Shown one piece after another: positions 20,401-28,166 of a DNA stretch of 64,000 nucleotides. Where the stretch lies: the NCBI GenBank assembly GCA_031277885.1, contig JAITLM010000143.1, positions 1-64,000 on the forward strand. Reading direction: 5' to 3'. Source of the DNA: Microbacterium sp. GTDB lineage: Bacteria; Actinomycetota; Actinomycetes; Actinomycetales; Microbacteriaceae. Position 1 is the first letter of the stretch; every line of letters begins with the position of its first letter. A model generated the notes under the pieces. The model did no database searches. It was given only the letters and a program-made list of their open reading frames with translations, and was not told where the DNA came from. The position numbers were made by a program, and so were the translations under genes.

Positions 20401-21222
20401 ATGGCGGCGAGACGTGGAGTGTGGTCCTTCGCGATAGCCGCCGTGATCCTGGCGGCCGCGTTCGTGGCGACCTACGTCTTCTTCGTGCGCACCTATGTCG
20501 GGCAGATCGTCGACGAGAGGGCCTTCGTGGGGGCCTCCTCGCAGCACGACCTGGTCTACCGGCTGACCGGCATGGTGCTCGGCAATGTGCCGACCGTCGC
20601 GATCGGCGGAGGGATCCTGCTCACGCTCGTCATCGGCCTGGTGACGCGTCGCTTCCGGCATCTCTTGGTGGCCCTCGCGGTGGGAGGGATCGCCGTGATC
20701 GCCGCGGAACTCGCCAAGCACGTCTTCCTGGAGCGCGCAGCGACCGGCGCGACCGACCTGCTGAGCAATTCATTCCCTTCCGGGCATGCGACGGTCGCCG
20801 CCGCTGCGGCGTTCGCGATCTTCGTCGTGTCTCCCCCGCGGTGGCGCCCTCTCGCGGCGGTGCTGGGCGGCGCATTCGCGGTGCTCACCGGGGTGCTGCT
20901 CGTGATCCAGCAGTGGCACCGGCCGAGCGATGTCGTCGCGGCATTCATGCTCGTCGCGGCATGCGGCTGTCTCGGCGGGATCGCTCTTCTGCTCTGGCGT
21001 GTGCCGGAGGCCGTCCCGCCCGCTCGCACGCTGCCGGCGCTGTGGTGGATCGCCGGGGCGAGCGCGCTCGCCTCCGGCATCGCGTTCGTCATCATCTTCA
21101 TCACCGTGCAGAACCACGGCAGCCACCTCCAGATCGCGTACGCGGGCGGCGGCGCGGCGATCCTCGCCGTCGGGAGCGCCCTGGCGGCCGCGGGGAATGC
21201 GCTCTTCCGCAGGATTTCCTGA
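20401..21222 (+). CDS. PAP2-family membrane phosphatase
   Basis: 273 residues with about six transmembrane segments. The phosphatase signature is present as SNSFPSGHATVAAAAA (motif PSGH) near 121-136 and QQWHRPSDVVAAF near 169-181, with a basic residue K upstream in ELAKHVF replacing the first KX6RP motif in a looser form. Such enzymes dephosphorylate lipid phosphates such as undecaprenyl diphosphate or phosphatidate. ATG at 20401 gives a short cytosolic leader before TM1; longer in-frame starts lie within the upstream gene. Confidence 0.85.
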   Translation: MAARRGVWSFAIAAVILAAAFVATYVFFVRTYVGQIVDERAFVGASSQHDLVYRLTGMVLGNVPTVAIGGGILLTLVIGLVTRRFRHLLVALAVGGIAVIAAELAKHVFLERAATGATDLLSNSFPSGHATVAAAAAFAIFVVSPPRWRPLAAVLGGAFAVLTGVLLVIQQWHRPSDVVAAFMLVAACGCLGGIALLLWRVPEAVPPARTLPALWWIAGASALASGIAFVIIFITVQNHGSHLQIAYAGGGAAILAVGSALAAAGNALFRRIS

Positions 21223-21557
21223 GCCGGCTCAGGGCGAATTCCAAGGCCGGTGTCGGCCCTTCCGGAATACCGGCTGGGCACGTGCCGCGGGGTTCGGCCG
21301 GACGCGGGAAAACAACCGGTGAACAGCCGGTATCGCGACGATGGAGCCGGATGGATGCCGGGTCGCGGGACGATTTCCGCATTCACCGAGTAATCCACAT
21401 GTGGATGAACCTGTTAATAGATTCCGGCGCTCCGGGAATTGTCATTCCGGAGTGGCCAGAACCGTGTGCGAGACACCGCCGCAGAGAGGGTCTCCGGCCC
21501 CCGTCGGACGATGCGGGGATTGCGTCGAAGCCCGTTCCCGGGTCCATACTCGTCGTC
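21223..21557. other. Intergenic stretch with DnaA-box-like palindrome
   Basis: 335 bases without a convincing gene and visibly less GC-rich than the flanks. It contains TCCACATGTGGAT (21393-21405), a 13-mer also present in oriC (4824-4836), forming back-to-back DnaA-like boxes TAATCCACA and TGTGGATGA, followed by GTTAATAG. A perfect-ended palindrome CTCCGG-N11-CCGGAG lies at 21430-21452. No RNA gene or terminator is obvious. Confidence 0.6.
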
Positions 21558-21899
21558 ATGCCTTCCACGCTCTTCCTCGACGGACTGCGCTTCGCCATGG
21601 TCTCCTCGACCGCCAGCAAGGTCGATTCCGACGCTCCGACGACCTTCGACTACCACCAGGACGGCCGCCTGATCTGGGGCGAGTACACCGGCGACACCGT
21701 CACAGAGGGCCGCTTCGTCGGCGAGATCGCCGGCGCGGAGGTGCGGGTCTCCTTCGCGCACGCGCTGGTCAGCGACGGCTCCGTCGTGCGCGGCGACGCG
21801 GTGAGCCGCGCCGAGCAGGAGGACGACGGCCGGATCCGCCTCATCGAGGACTTCGCCGTCGATGGCATCGACCACGTGAGCGTCTGCCTGCAGGTCTGA
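21558..21899 (+). CDS. Small protein of the YbfG/n-acetylglutamate-synthase-like beta family
   Basis: 113 residues, no signal peptide or membrane segment. Pattern FDYHQDGRLIWGEYTGDTVTEGRFVG and a C-terminal acidic strand LIEDFAVDG resemble small beta-barrel proteins found as single genes and often mislabelled n-acetylglutamate synthase. Function unknown. It stands alone, downstream of a regulatory-looking gap and convergent with the Lrp gene. Confidence 0.7.
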   Translation: MPSTLFLDGLRFAMVSSTASKVDSDAPTTFDYHQDGRLIWGEYTGDTVTEGRFVGEIAGAEVRVSFAHALVSDGSVVRGDAVSRAEQEDDGRIRLIEDFAVDGIDHVSVCLQV

Positions 21900-21932
21900 C
21901 ACCCGGCTCGACGCCCGTGCTCCGGACCGCGC

Positions 21933-22508
21933 TCAGATGCGGGTCCCGCGGCTCCCGTCGGTACGGGTGAACCGCATCAGGCCGCTGTCGACCCCGATCG
22001 CCGCGCGCTCCGGGATCTCGTCCGGGAGCACGAAAGGCCGGCGGAAGACCTCGCCCATCACGATCGCGGTCTCGACCTTGGTCACCTCGGGACGGTCGGC
22101 GATCGTGCCGATCACGAGCGACTGCATGCGCTCCATGTCGACGCTGCGCACGAGCAGCATCACGTCGTGCTCCCCGGTCATCACCATCGCCGATTCCACA
22201 TCGGGCATATCCCCGATCGCCTGCAGGAACGAGCTCCACGACTGGGGCTGGATCGTGCAGAACACGAGAGCGCTCACCCCGAGGCCGAGGCGGGTCGTGT
22301 CCACCTCCGCGGTGTAGCCCGTGATGATCCCGGCGCGGGTGAGGGACTCGACCCGGGAGTACGCGCTGGCGCGGGAGATCCCGACCTCCTGAGCGAGGGC
22401 GGCGATGGAGATCCGACCATTGCGGCGCATCGCCCGAAGGATGTCGTAGGCGATTTCGTCGATCACGGGCGCGGATCGTCCAGAGGCGGAAGGCTGATCG
22501 TCGCTCAT
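21933..22508 (-). CDS. Lrp/AsnC-family transcription regulator
   Basis: 191 residues. N-terminal winged helix with DEIAYDILRAMRRNGRISIAALAQEVGISRASAYSRVESL (about 17-55), then the RAM/AsnC ligand-binding domain (about 75-150). An unusual charged C-terminal tail of about 35 residues follows. Divergent from the dipeptide transporter operon (129 bases between starts), so it is the probable regulator, sensing an amino acid. An alternative start three codons upstream (22517) is possible. Confidence 0.9.
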   Translation of the reverse strand: MSDDQPSASGRSAPVIDEIAYDILRAMRRNGRISIAALAQEVGISRASAYSRVESLTRAGIITGYTAEVDTTRLGLGVSALVFCTIQPQSWSSFLQAIGDMPDVESAMVMTGEHDVMLLVRSVDMERMQSLVIGTIADRPEVTKVETAIVMGEVFRRPFVLPDEIPERAAIGVDSGLMRFTRTDGSRGTRI

Positions 22509-22576
22509 GCTGGACATAATGCCGTAGTGACGGAAGCGTGACAATCGAATGATCGAAATCGAGTCGTTCAGTCGGA

Positions 22577-22582
22577 TATAGT
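22577..22582 (+). promoter_or_regulatory. Putative -10 of the dpp operon
   Basis: TATAGT, preceded by GGA, sits 55 bases before the substrate-binding-protein start in the Lrp-dpp divergent gap. No good -35 lies 17 bp upstream, which fits an activator-dependent promoter. AT-rich GACAATCGAATGATCGAAAT upstream (22540-22559) is a candidate Lrp contact region. Confidence 0.35.
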
Positions 22583-22637
22583 GCCGGAAAACCCGATCCG
22601 GTCGTCTGACCTGTCCATCTTCAATGAGGAGGAAGCC

Positions 22638-24224
22638 GTGGCCCGTTCCTACCGCCACGTCGCCGCAGCGCTCATCGCTGTGGCCGCCATCGCGCTCGCC
22701 GGCTGCTCCGGCGGCAATTCCGCGAATAATTCCAGCAGCTCCTCCTCGGGCGGCACGCTCGTGGTCGACACCGCGTTCTCGCTCGAGACCGGTGACCCCG
22801 GGCGCAACTACGTGCCGACCGGGAACATGGTGCTGCACGCGGTGTACGACACCCTGCTGACCTTCCAGGGCGCCGACTCGACCACGCCGAAGCCCGATCT
22901 CGCGACCATGAAGCAGAACTCGGATGCGACCGAGTTCACCTTCACGATCCAGGACGGCCGGAAGTTCTCCGACGGCACCCCGGTCACCGCGGACGACGTC
23001 GTGTTCTCCCTCGACCGCGTCGCCGGGATCACCGATTCCAAGGCGAACTTCCTGATGGCGGGGATCACCGTCGCCAAGGTCGACGACAAGACCGTGAAGC
23101 TGTCGACGAAGACCCCTTCGCTGCAGCTGCCCGCGATCGTCACCAACCCCTCCCTCGCGATCCTCAACTCGAAGCTCGTCGAGAAGAACGGCGGCACGAC
23201 CGACGACAAGGACGCGGCGAAGACCTGGCTCGACGCGAACTCGGCGGGATCCGGTCCGTACAAGCTCCAGTCGCTGGACCTCACCTCGCAGGTCGTGCTC
23301 GTGAAGAACGACAAGTACGACGGGGACGACAAGCCCGCCTACGACAAGATCGTCGTGCGCAACATCTCGCAGTCCTCCACGCAGCTGACCAACCTCAAGG
23401 GCGGCGACTCCAACGTGGCGGTCGACCTCTCCGGCGACCAGGTGAAGAACCTCGGCGACGGCTTCACGGTGAACTCGGCCCCGTCCGCGGAGACCCTCTT
23501 CCTCCTCATCAACCAGGACAAGAACGTCGGCGGCGCGACCGCGAACCCCAAGTTCGCCGAGGCGGTGCGCTACGCGCTCGACTACGACAAGCTGCTGGAG
23601 CTGGCCGGATCCGGATCCGTGCAGGCCACCGGCGTCATCCCGCCCATGTTCCCCGGCGCGAACAAGTCCGGCGTGAAGCAGGACCTCGAGAAGGCCAAGG
23701 CCGCCCTCGCCGCCTCCGGCTACACCGGCCAGGAGATCAAGCTGCAGTTCCCGAACGACAACCCCGTCGGCGGCGTGGAGTTCACGCCGGTCGCCGAGCG
23801 CGTCCAGGAGCAGCTGAAGGCCGCGGGCATCAACGTGACCCTGGCTCCGGCCCCGTTCGCGACCGAGGTCCAGCCCTACGTCAAGGCGCAGGAGGCCTTC
23901 TCGCTCTGGTACTGGGGCCCCGACTACGCCGACACCTCCTCGTTCCTGCCGTTCGGCCCGGGCCAGAAGGTCGGCCTGCGCGCCGGCTGGGCCGCCGAGG
24001 CCGACACCTCGATCGCCGACCTGGTGACCAAGGCGCAGAACGCGACCAGCGTCGACGCCCGCAACTCCGCGTTCAGCGACTACGCGAAGGCGATGCAGGA
24101 GTCCGGCCCGTTCGTGCCGCTGATCGTCCCGGGCATCAACCTCGCCAGCTCCTCGAAGGTGGCCGGTCTCGAGTACAACGTGACCTGGACCCTCGACCTG
24201 CGGACGCTGCACCCCGCGAAGTGA
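22638..24224 (+). CDS. Dipeptide/oligopeptide ABC transporter substrate-binding lipoprotein
   Basis: 528 residues of the SBP_bac_5 family. Lipoprotein signal with lipobox LAGC (Cys23) followed by a Ser/Asn-rich linker, so it is anchored outside the membrane. The cluster signature region appears as DGRKFSDGTPVTADDVVFSLDRV near 112-134, and VRYALDYDKLLELAGSGS near 310. GTG at 22638 is preceded by GAGGAGGAA (22627-22635). It heads the five-gene dpp-type operon. Confidence 0.92.
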   Translation: MARSYRHVAAALIAVAAIALAGCSGGNSANNSSSSSSGGTLVVDTAFSLETGDPGRNYVPTGNMVLHAVYDTLLTFQGADSTTPKPDLATMKQNSDATEFTFTIQDGRKFSDGTPVTADDVVFSLDRVAGITDSKANFLMAGITVAKVDDKTVKLSTKTPSLQLPAIVTNPSLAILNSKLVEKNGGTTDDKDAAKTWLDANSAGSGPYKLQSLDLTSQVVLVKNDKYDGDDKPAYDKIVVRNISQSSTQLTNLKGGDSNVAVDLSGDQVKNLGDGFTVNSAPSAETLFLLINQDKNVGGATANPKFAEAVRYALDYDKLLELAGSGSVQATGVIPPMFPGANKSGVKQDLEKAKAALAASGYTGQEIKLQFPNDNPVGGVEFTPVAERVQEQLKAAGINVTLAPAPFATEVQPYVKAQEAFSLWYWGPDYADTSSFLPFGPGQKVGLRAGWAAEADTSIADLVTKAQNATSVDARNSAFSDYAKAMQESGPFVPLIVPGINLASSSKVAGLEYNVTWTLDLRTLHPAK

Positions 24225-24227
24225 GCC

Positions 24228-24265
24228 CTGCGGGGGTCGGAGCCACGAGGTTCCGGCCCCCGCAG
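24228..24265 (+). other. Intercistronic hairpin after the binding-protein gene
   Basis: Stem CTGCGGGGGTCGGA / TTCCGGCCCCCGCAG enclosing about nine bases, directly after the substrate-binding-protein stop and 40 bases before the permease gene. No T tract follows. Such hairpins stabilise the upstream mRNA and give the binding protein higher expression than the membrane parts. Confidence 0.65.
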
Positions 24266-24304
24266 CACCACGCCCTCTCCGCCCCGTAGACCCGGAAGCC
24301 CCCT

Positions 24305-25372
24305 GTGTCCGAGACGAAAGCCATCGCCACCCGCACGTCGCGGAAGGCGCAGCACACCCTGTTGCGCTTCCTCGCCCGGCGGGCCGTGACGAGCGTGATC
24401 CTGCTGTTCGGGATCGTGCTGGTCACCTTCTCCCTCACCGTGATCGTGCCCGGCGACCCCGTGCGCGCCGCCCTCGGCGAGGGCGCCGCGTCGAACCCCG
24501 CCACGGTCGAGGCGTTCCGGCAGAAGTACGGACTCGACCAGCCGGTGTGGATCCGGTTCTTCATCTACGTCGGCAACCTGCTGCGCGGCGACCTCGGCAC
24601 CTCGCTGAAGTCCGGGCAGCCGGTCTCCGCCGACCTCGCCAAGGCCGTGCCCGCGACCGCGGAGATCGCCTTCTACGCGATCATCATCAGCCTCGCCGTC
24701 GCGATCGTGCTCGGGACCCTCGCCGCCTACCGTCGCGGCAAGGTCACCGACCAGGTCGTGCGCGTGGTCACCCTGATCGGCCTCAGCATCCCCACGTTCT
24801 GGATGGCGATCCTCTGCTACCAGCTGTTCTTCATGAACCTGCACTGGGTCAGCGGATCCGGCCGGATCTCCCCCACGATCACCCCGCCGCCGCGCATCAC
24901 CGGCTTCTACACGATCGACTACCTCCTGAACGGCGACTCGGTCGGCTTCGTCGACGCGATCGGCCACCTGGCCCTGCCGGTGCTCGTGCTGAGCCTGTTC
25001 ACGATCGCCACCCTCACCCGGTTCGTGCGCACCTCGGTGCTCGAGGTGCTCGACATGGACTACGCCAGGGCGGCCAGGGCGAAGGGCCTGAGCGGCCGCC
25101 GGGTCGTCGTCGGCTACGTGCTGCGAGGAGCGGCGCTGCCGATCCTCACCCTCGTCGGCATCGCGTTCGGCAGCCTGCTCTCCGGCACCGTGCTCGTCGA
25201 GGCGGTGTTCGCGTGGCCCGGTCTGGGCACCTACGCGTACAACGCGTCGAAGAACCTCGACCTGCTCGCCGTGACCGGCGTCGGGCTCGTGGTCGGCGTG
25301 ATCTACCTCGTCATCAACCTCGTCGTCGACGTGCTCTACGGCGTCCTGGATCCGCGAGTGAGGCTGTCGTGA
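24305..25372 (+). CDS. Peptide ABC transporter permease (DppB/OppB type)
   Basis: 355 residues with six transmembrane segments in the BPD_transp_1 arrangement. The large first extracytoplasmic loop has the OppB-like GLDQPVWIRFFIYVGNLLRGD GTS pattern, and the EAA loop is visible as YARAARAKGLSGRRVVVGYVL near 255-275. GTG start at 24305 after GGAAG. The stop overlaps the next permease start (GTGA), indicating coupled translation. Confidence 0.93.
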   Translation: MSETKAIATRTSRKAQHTLLRFLARRAVTSVILLFGIVLVTFSLTVIVPGDPVRAALGEGAASNPATVEAFRQKYGLDQPVWIRFFIYVGNLLRGDLGTSLKSGQPVSADLAKAVPATAEIAFYAIIISLAVAIVLGTLAAYRRGKVTDQVVRVVTLIGLSIPTFWMAILCYQLFFMNLHWVSGSGRISPTITPPPRITGFYTIDYLLNGDSVGFVDAIGHLALPVLVLSLFTIATLTRFVRTSVLEVLDMDYARAARAKGLSGRRVVVGYVLRGAALPILTLVGIAFGSLLSGTVLVEAVFAWPGLGTYAYNASKNLDLLAVTGVGLVVGVIYLVINLVVDVLYGVLDPRVRLS

Positions 25373-26295
25373 ACCTCGTCATCCCCGAGAAGGTCGCCCC
25401 GAAGCGCCGCCGCCCCTGGCTGCCGCGCGCCTGGCGCACCCCGCTGGCCATCGTCGGCACCGTGATCGCGCTGATGTGGATCGTAGTCGCGATCCTCGCG
25501 CCCTGGATCGCCCCGCACGACCCGCTCGCGCAGGACCTCCCCCGTCTCGCACCGCCCAGCGGCGACGCCATCATGGGCACCGACGTCAACGGCCGCGACA
25601 TGTTCTCGCGCCTGCTGCTCGGAGCGCAGGCGACGATCCCGCTCGCCCTCATGCTCGTCGTCTGCGCGATGATCGTCGGCACCGTCGTGGGCGCCGTCGC
25701 CGGCTACCTCGGCGGCTGGTTCGACGAGGTGCTCATGCGCATCACCGACATGGTCATGGCGTTCCCGACCGTGATCCTCGCCATGGTCATCGCCGCATCC
25801 CTCGGCCCGTCGATCATGAACGCCGTGATCGCCGGAATCATCGTGGCCTGGCCGCCGTACGCCCGCATCACGCGGTCGCTGGTGCTCGGCCTGCGCACGC
25901 AGAACTATGTGATCGCCGGCCGCCTGCTGGGCTCGTCCCCGCTGCGCTCGCTCCTTCGGGACGTGCTGCCGAACATCGCCGGCCCGGTGCTGGTGCTCGC
26001 GTCGCTCGACATCGGCACCGCGATCCTGCTGCTGTCCGGTCTGTCCTTCCTCGGTCTCGGCGCCCAGCCGCCGACGCCCGAGTGGGGCACGATGATCGCC
26101 GCGGCCATGCAGAACCCCTCGGCCTGGTGGCTGGGCCTGTTCCCCGGCATCGCGATCCTCAGCATCGTGATGGCCTTCAACTTCATCGGCGACTCGCTGC
26201 GCGACGCCCTCGACCCGCTCGCCGCCCGCGAGCGCGAGGCGGAATCGCCCACGGCGGTCTCCGCGGCCGCATCGACCGGGGAGGTGGCACAGTGA
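25369..26295 (+). CDS. Peptide ABC transporter permease (DppC/OppC type)
   Basis: 308 residues. N-terminal OppC_N segment (TM near 25-48), the GTDVNGRDMFSRLLLGAQ motif near 65-82 typical of DppC, and the EAA loop SLVLGLRTQNYVIAGRLLGS. GTG start overlaps the dppB-like stop, and the stop overlaps the next start (GTGA at 26292-26295). The C-terminal 25 residues after DALDPLAARERE are a low-complexity Ala/Ser tail. Confidence 0.93.
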   Translation: MNLVIPEKVAPKRRRPWLPRAWRTPLAIVGTVIALMWIVVAILAPWIAPHDPLAQDLPRLAPPSGDAIMGTDVNGRDMFSRLLLGAQATIPLALMLVVCAMIVGTVVGAVAGYLGGWFDEVLMRITDMVMAFPTVILAMVIAASLGPSIMNAVIAGIIVAWPPYARITRSLVLGLRTQNYVIAGRLLGSSPLRSLLRDVLPNIAGPVLVLASLDIGTAILLLSGLSFLGLGAQPPTPEWGTMIAAAMQNPSAWWLGLFPGIAILSIVMAFNFIGDSLRDALDPLAAREREAESPTAVSAAASTGEVAQ

Positions 26296-27194
26296 CCGTC
26301 GCGCTCGCGATCCGCGATCTGCACGTCGAGCTCGGCCAGAGCCGTCGCAACCGCACCGAGGTCGTGAAGGGCATCTCGCTCGACCTCGTCCCCGGACGCA
26401 TCCAGGGCCTCGCCGGCGAATCCGGATCCGGGAAGAGCATGACCGCGATGGCGATCCTCGGGCTGCTGCCCGCGGGCGGCACGGCGTCGGGATCCATCGT
26501 CCTCGGCGGCGCGGGCAAGGCCGACGTCCAGCTCGTCGGCATGACGGGCAAGGCCTACCGCACCGTGCGCGGCAAGCGGATCGGCATGGTCTTCCAGGAT
26601 CCTTCCGCCAGCCTGCATCCGCAGATCACGGTCGGATCCCAGCTCGCCGACGGCATCCGAACGCATCTCAACCTGTCCCGCGCGGATGCCAGGAAGCGCG
26701 CCGCCGAGCTGCTCGCACTGGTGCGCGTGCCGAACCCCGAGGAAGCGCTGCAGAAGTACCCGCACCAGTTCTCGGGCGGTCAGCGGCAGCGCATCGCGAT
26801 CGCGATCGCGCTGGCCTGCGAACCCGAGGTCCTGCTCGCCGACGAGCCCACCACCGCGCTCGACGTGACGGTGCAGGCGGGGATCCTGCACCTGCTGCGC
26901 GATCTCGCGACCGAGCGTGACCTGGCCGTGCTGCTGGTCACGCACGACCTCGGCGTGATGAGCGCGGTCGCCGACGAGGTCGCCGTGATGCGGGGCGGGC
27001 TGATCGTCGAGTCCGGATCCCGGCAGCAGATCTTCCAGGACCCCCAGCATCCCTACACGCGCGAGCTGCTGGACGCGATGCCCGACGCGCAGGACTCCCT
27101 CGTGGATGCTCCTGTGGAGGCCGGATCCGCGGCCGATCCGTCCGCTTCTACGCCCGGGATGACGGACGCCGACGATTCCGAGGAGACCCGATGA
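26292..27194 (+). CDS. Peptide ABC transporter ATP-binding protein (DppD type)
   Basis: 300-residue ATPase. Walker A GESGSGKSM near 39-47, Q-loop MVFQDPSASLHP, signature FSGGQRQR near 162, Walker B LLADEPTTALD near 185, H-loop TH. The C-terminal oligopeptide-type extension QHPYTRELLDAMPD is present. GTG start coupled to the permease gene; stop overlaps the next ATG (ATGA). Confidence 0.94.
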   Translation: MTVALAIRDLHVELGQSRRNRTEVVKGISLDLVPGRIQGLAGESGSGKSMTAMAILGLLPAGGTASGSIVLGGAGKADVQLVGMTGKAYRTVRGKRIGMVFQDPSASLHPQITVGSQLADGIRTHLNLSRADARKRAAELLALVRVPNPEEALQKYPHQFSGGQRQRIAIAIALACEPEVLLADEPTTALDVTVQAGILHLLRDLATERDLAVLLVTHDLGVMSAVADEVAVMRGGLIVESGSRQQIFQDPQHPYTRELLDAMPDAQDSLVDAPVEAGSAADPSASTPGMTDADDSEETR

Positions 27195-28045
27195 GCGCTC
27201 AGAAGCCGGTCCTGCACGTCGACTCCCTCGTCGTCGAGTACGGCGGCCGGGCCGCGTTCCGCGCCGTGGACGGCGTCTCCTTCGACATCGCCGCCGGCGA
27301 GGTGCTCGCGCTGGTCGGAGAGAGCGGCTGCGGGAAGTCATCGACGGCTCGGGCCGTGATCGGGATGGAGAAGCCGCGGGCCGGTGAGGTGCTCTACCGG
27401 GACCGCCCGGTGCAGCCCCTCGGCATGCGCACGCGCCCTGCGGAGCTCACCGCGATCCAGATGGTGTTCCAGGATCCGAACTCCTCGCTGAACCCGCGGA
27501 TCCGCGTGGCGCAGCAGATCGCCGAGGGATCCCGCGCCGCGCGCGCCCGCGGCGTCGACACCGAGGCGCCATCGCACTGGCTGAAGGCCGTCGGCCTCTC
27601 GCCCGCTCTCGAGAACCGGTATCCGTACCAGCTCTCCGGCGGTCAGCGGCAGCGGGTCGCGATCGCACGGGCGCTCGCCGCGAAGCCGGATCTCATCGTC
27701 GCGGATGAGCCGATCTCGGCCCTGGACGCCTCCGCCCAGGCCTCGGTCGCGGGCATGATGCGCGAACTGTGCGTGGCCTCGGGCGCCGCGATGCTGTTCA
27801 TCTCGCACGACCTGTCCGTGGTGCGGCTCATGGCCGACCGCGTCGCCGTGATGTACCGCGGCCGGATCGTGGAGTCGGGCGCGACTCCCGTGGTGTGGGC
27901 CCAGCCCGTGCACCCGTACACGGCGGCGCTGCTGGACGCCATCCCCCACCCGGACGGCGAGGGCGTGCTGCCCGCCGCCCCTGCTTCGGAGGCGCCCTCG
28001 TCCTGGCGCGTCGAGATCCCCGAGGCGCTCGACCGCGTGCGCTGA
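27191..28045 (+). CDS. Peptide ABC transporter ATP-binding protein (DppF type)
   Basis: 284-residue second ATPase of the transporter. Walker A GESGCGKSST near 44-53, Q-loop MVFQDPNSSLNP (the DppF/OppF hallmark), signature LSGGQRQR near 147, Walker B LIVADEPISALD near 166. The C-terminal HPYTAALLDAIPHPDG element follows. Last gene of the operon, ending before a strong hairpin. Confidence 0.94.
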   Translation: MSAQKPVLHVDSLVVEYGGRAAFRAVDGVSFDIAAGEVLALVGESGCGKSSTARAVIGMEKPRAGEVLYRDRPVQPLGMRTRPAELTAIQMVFQDPNSSLNPRIRVAQQIAEGSRAARARGVDTEAPSHWLKAVGLSPALENRYPYQLSGGQRQRVAIARALAAKPDLIVADEPISALDASAQASVAGMMRELCVASGAAMLFISHDLSVVRLMADRVAVMYRGRIVESGATPVVWAQPVHPYTAALLDAIPHPDGEGVLPAAPASEAPSSWRVEIPEALDRVR

Positions 28046-28060
28046 GCACGCCCCACAGAC

Positions 28061-28100
28061 CTCCCGGCGCGGGCTCGCCCCCCTGCGCCCGCGCCGGGAG
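28061..28100. terminator. Terminator hairpin after the dpp operon
   Basis: 14-bp stem CTCCCGGCGCGGGC / GCCCGCGCCGGGAG around a 12-base loop, 15 bases after the DppF-type stop. No T tract on the plus strand. The convergent peptidase gene ends at 28167. Confidence 0.7.
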
Positions 28101-28120
28101 ACCCACGTCGGCCTCCTCCC

Positions 28121-28158
28121 GGTCCCTGAGCGAAGAGCGCAGCGACGAGACGAAGGGC
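28121..28158. repeat. Dispersed GGTCCCTGAGCGA...CGAAGGGC repeat
   Basis: GGTCCCTGAGCG ... GACGAGACGAAGGGC is a recognisable actinobacterial intergenic repeat type. The outer GTCCCT/AGGGC-like ends are imperfectly complementary. A related copy, GGTCCCTGAGCCTGTCGAAGGG, lies at 38357-38378. Confidence 0.65.
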
Positions 28159-28166
28159 GCCCTGGG

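Noticed and set aside
28121..28158. GGTCCCTGAGCGA...CGAAGGG repeats as members of the four-motif family
   Set aside because: They lack the 19-bp within-arm spacing and the direct-direct-inverted-inverted order, and belong to a known widespread intergenic repeat type.
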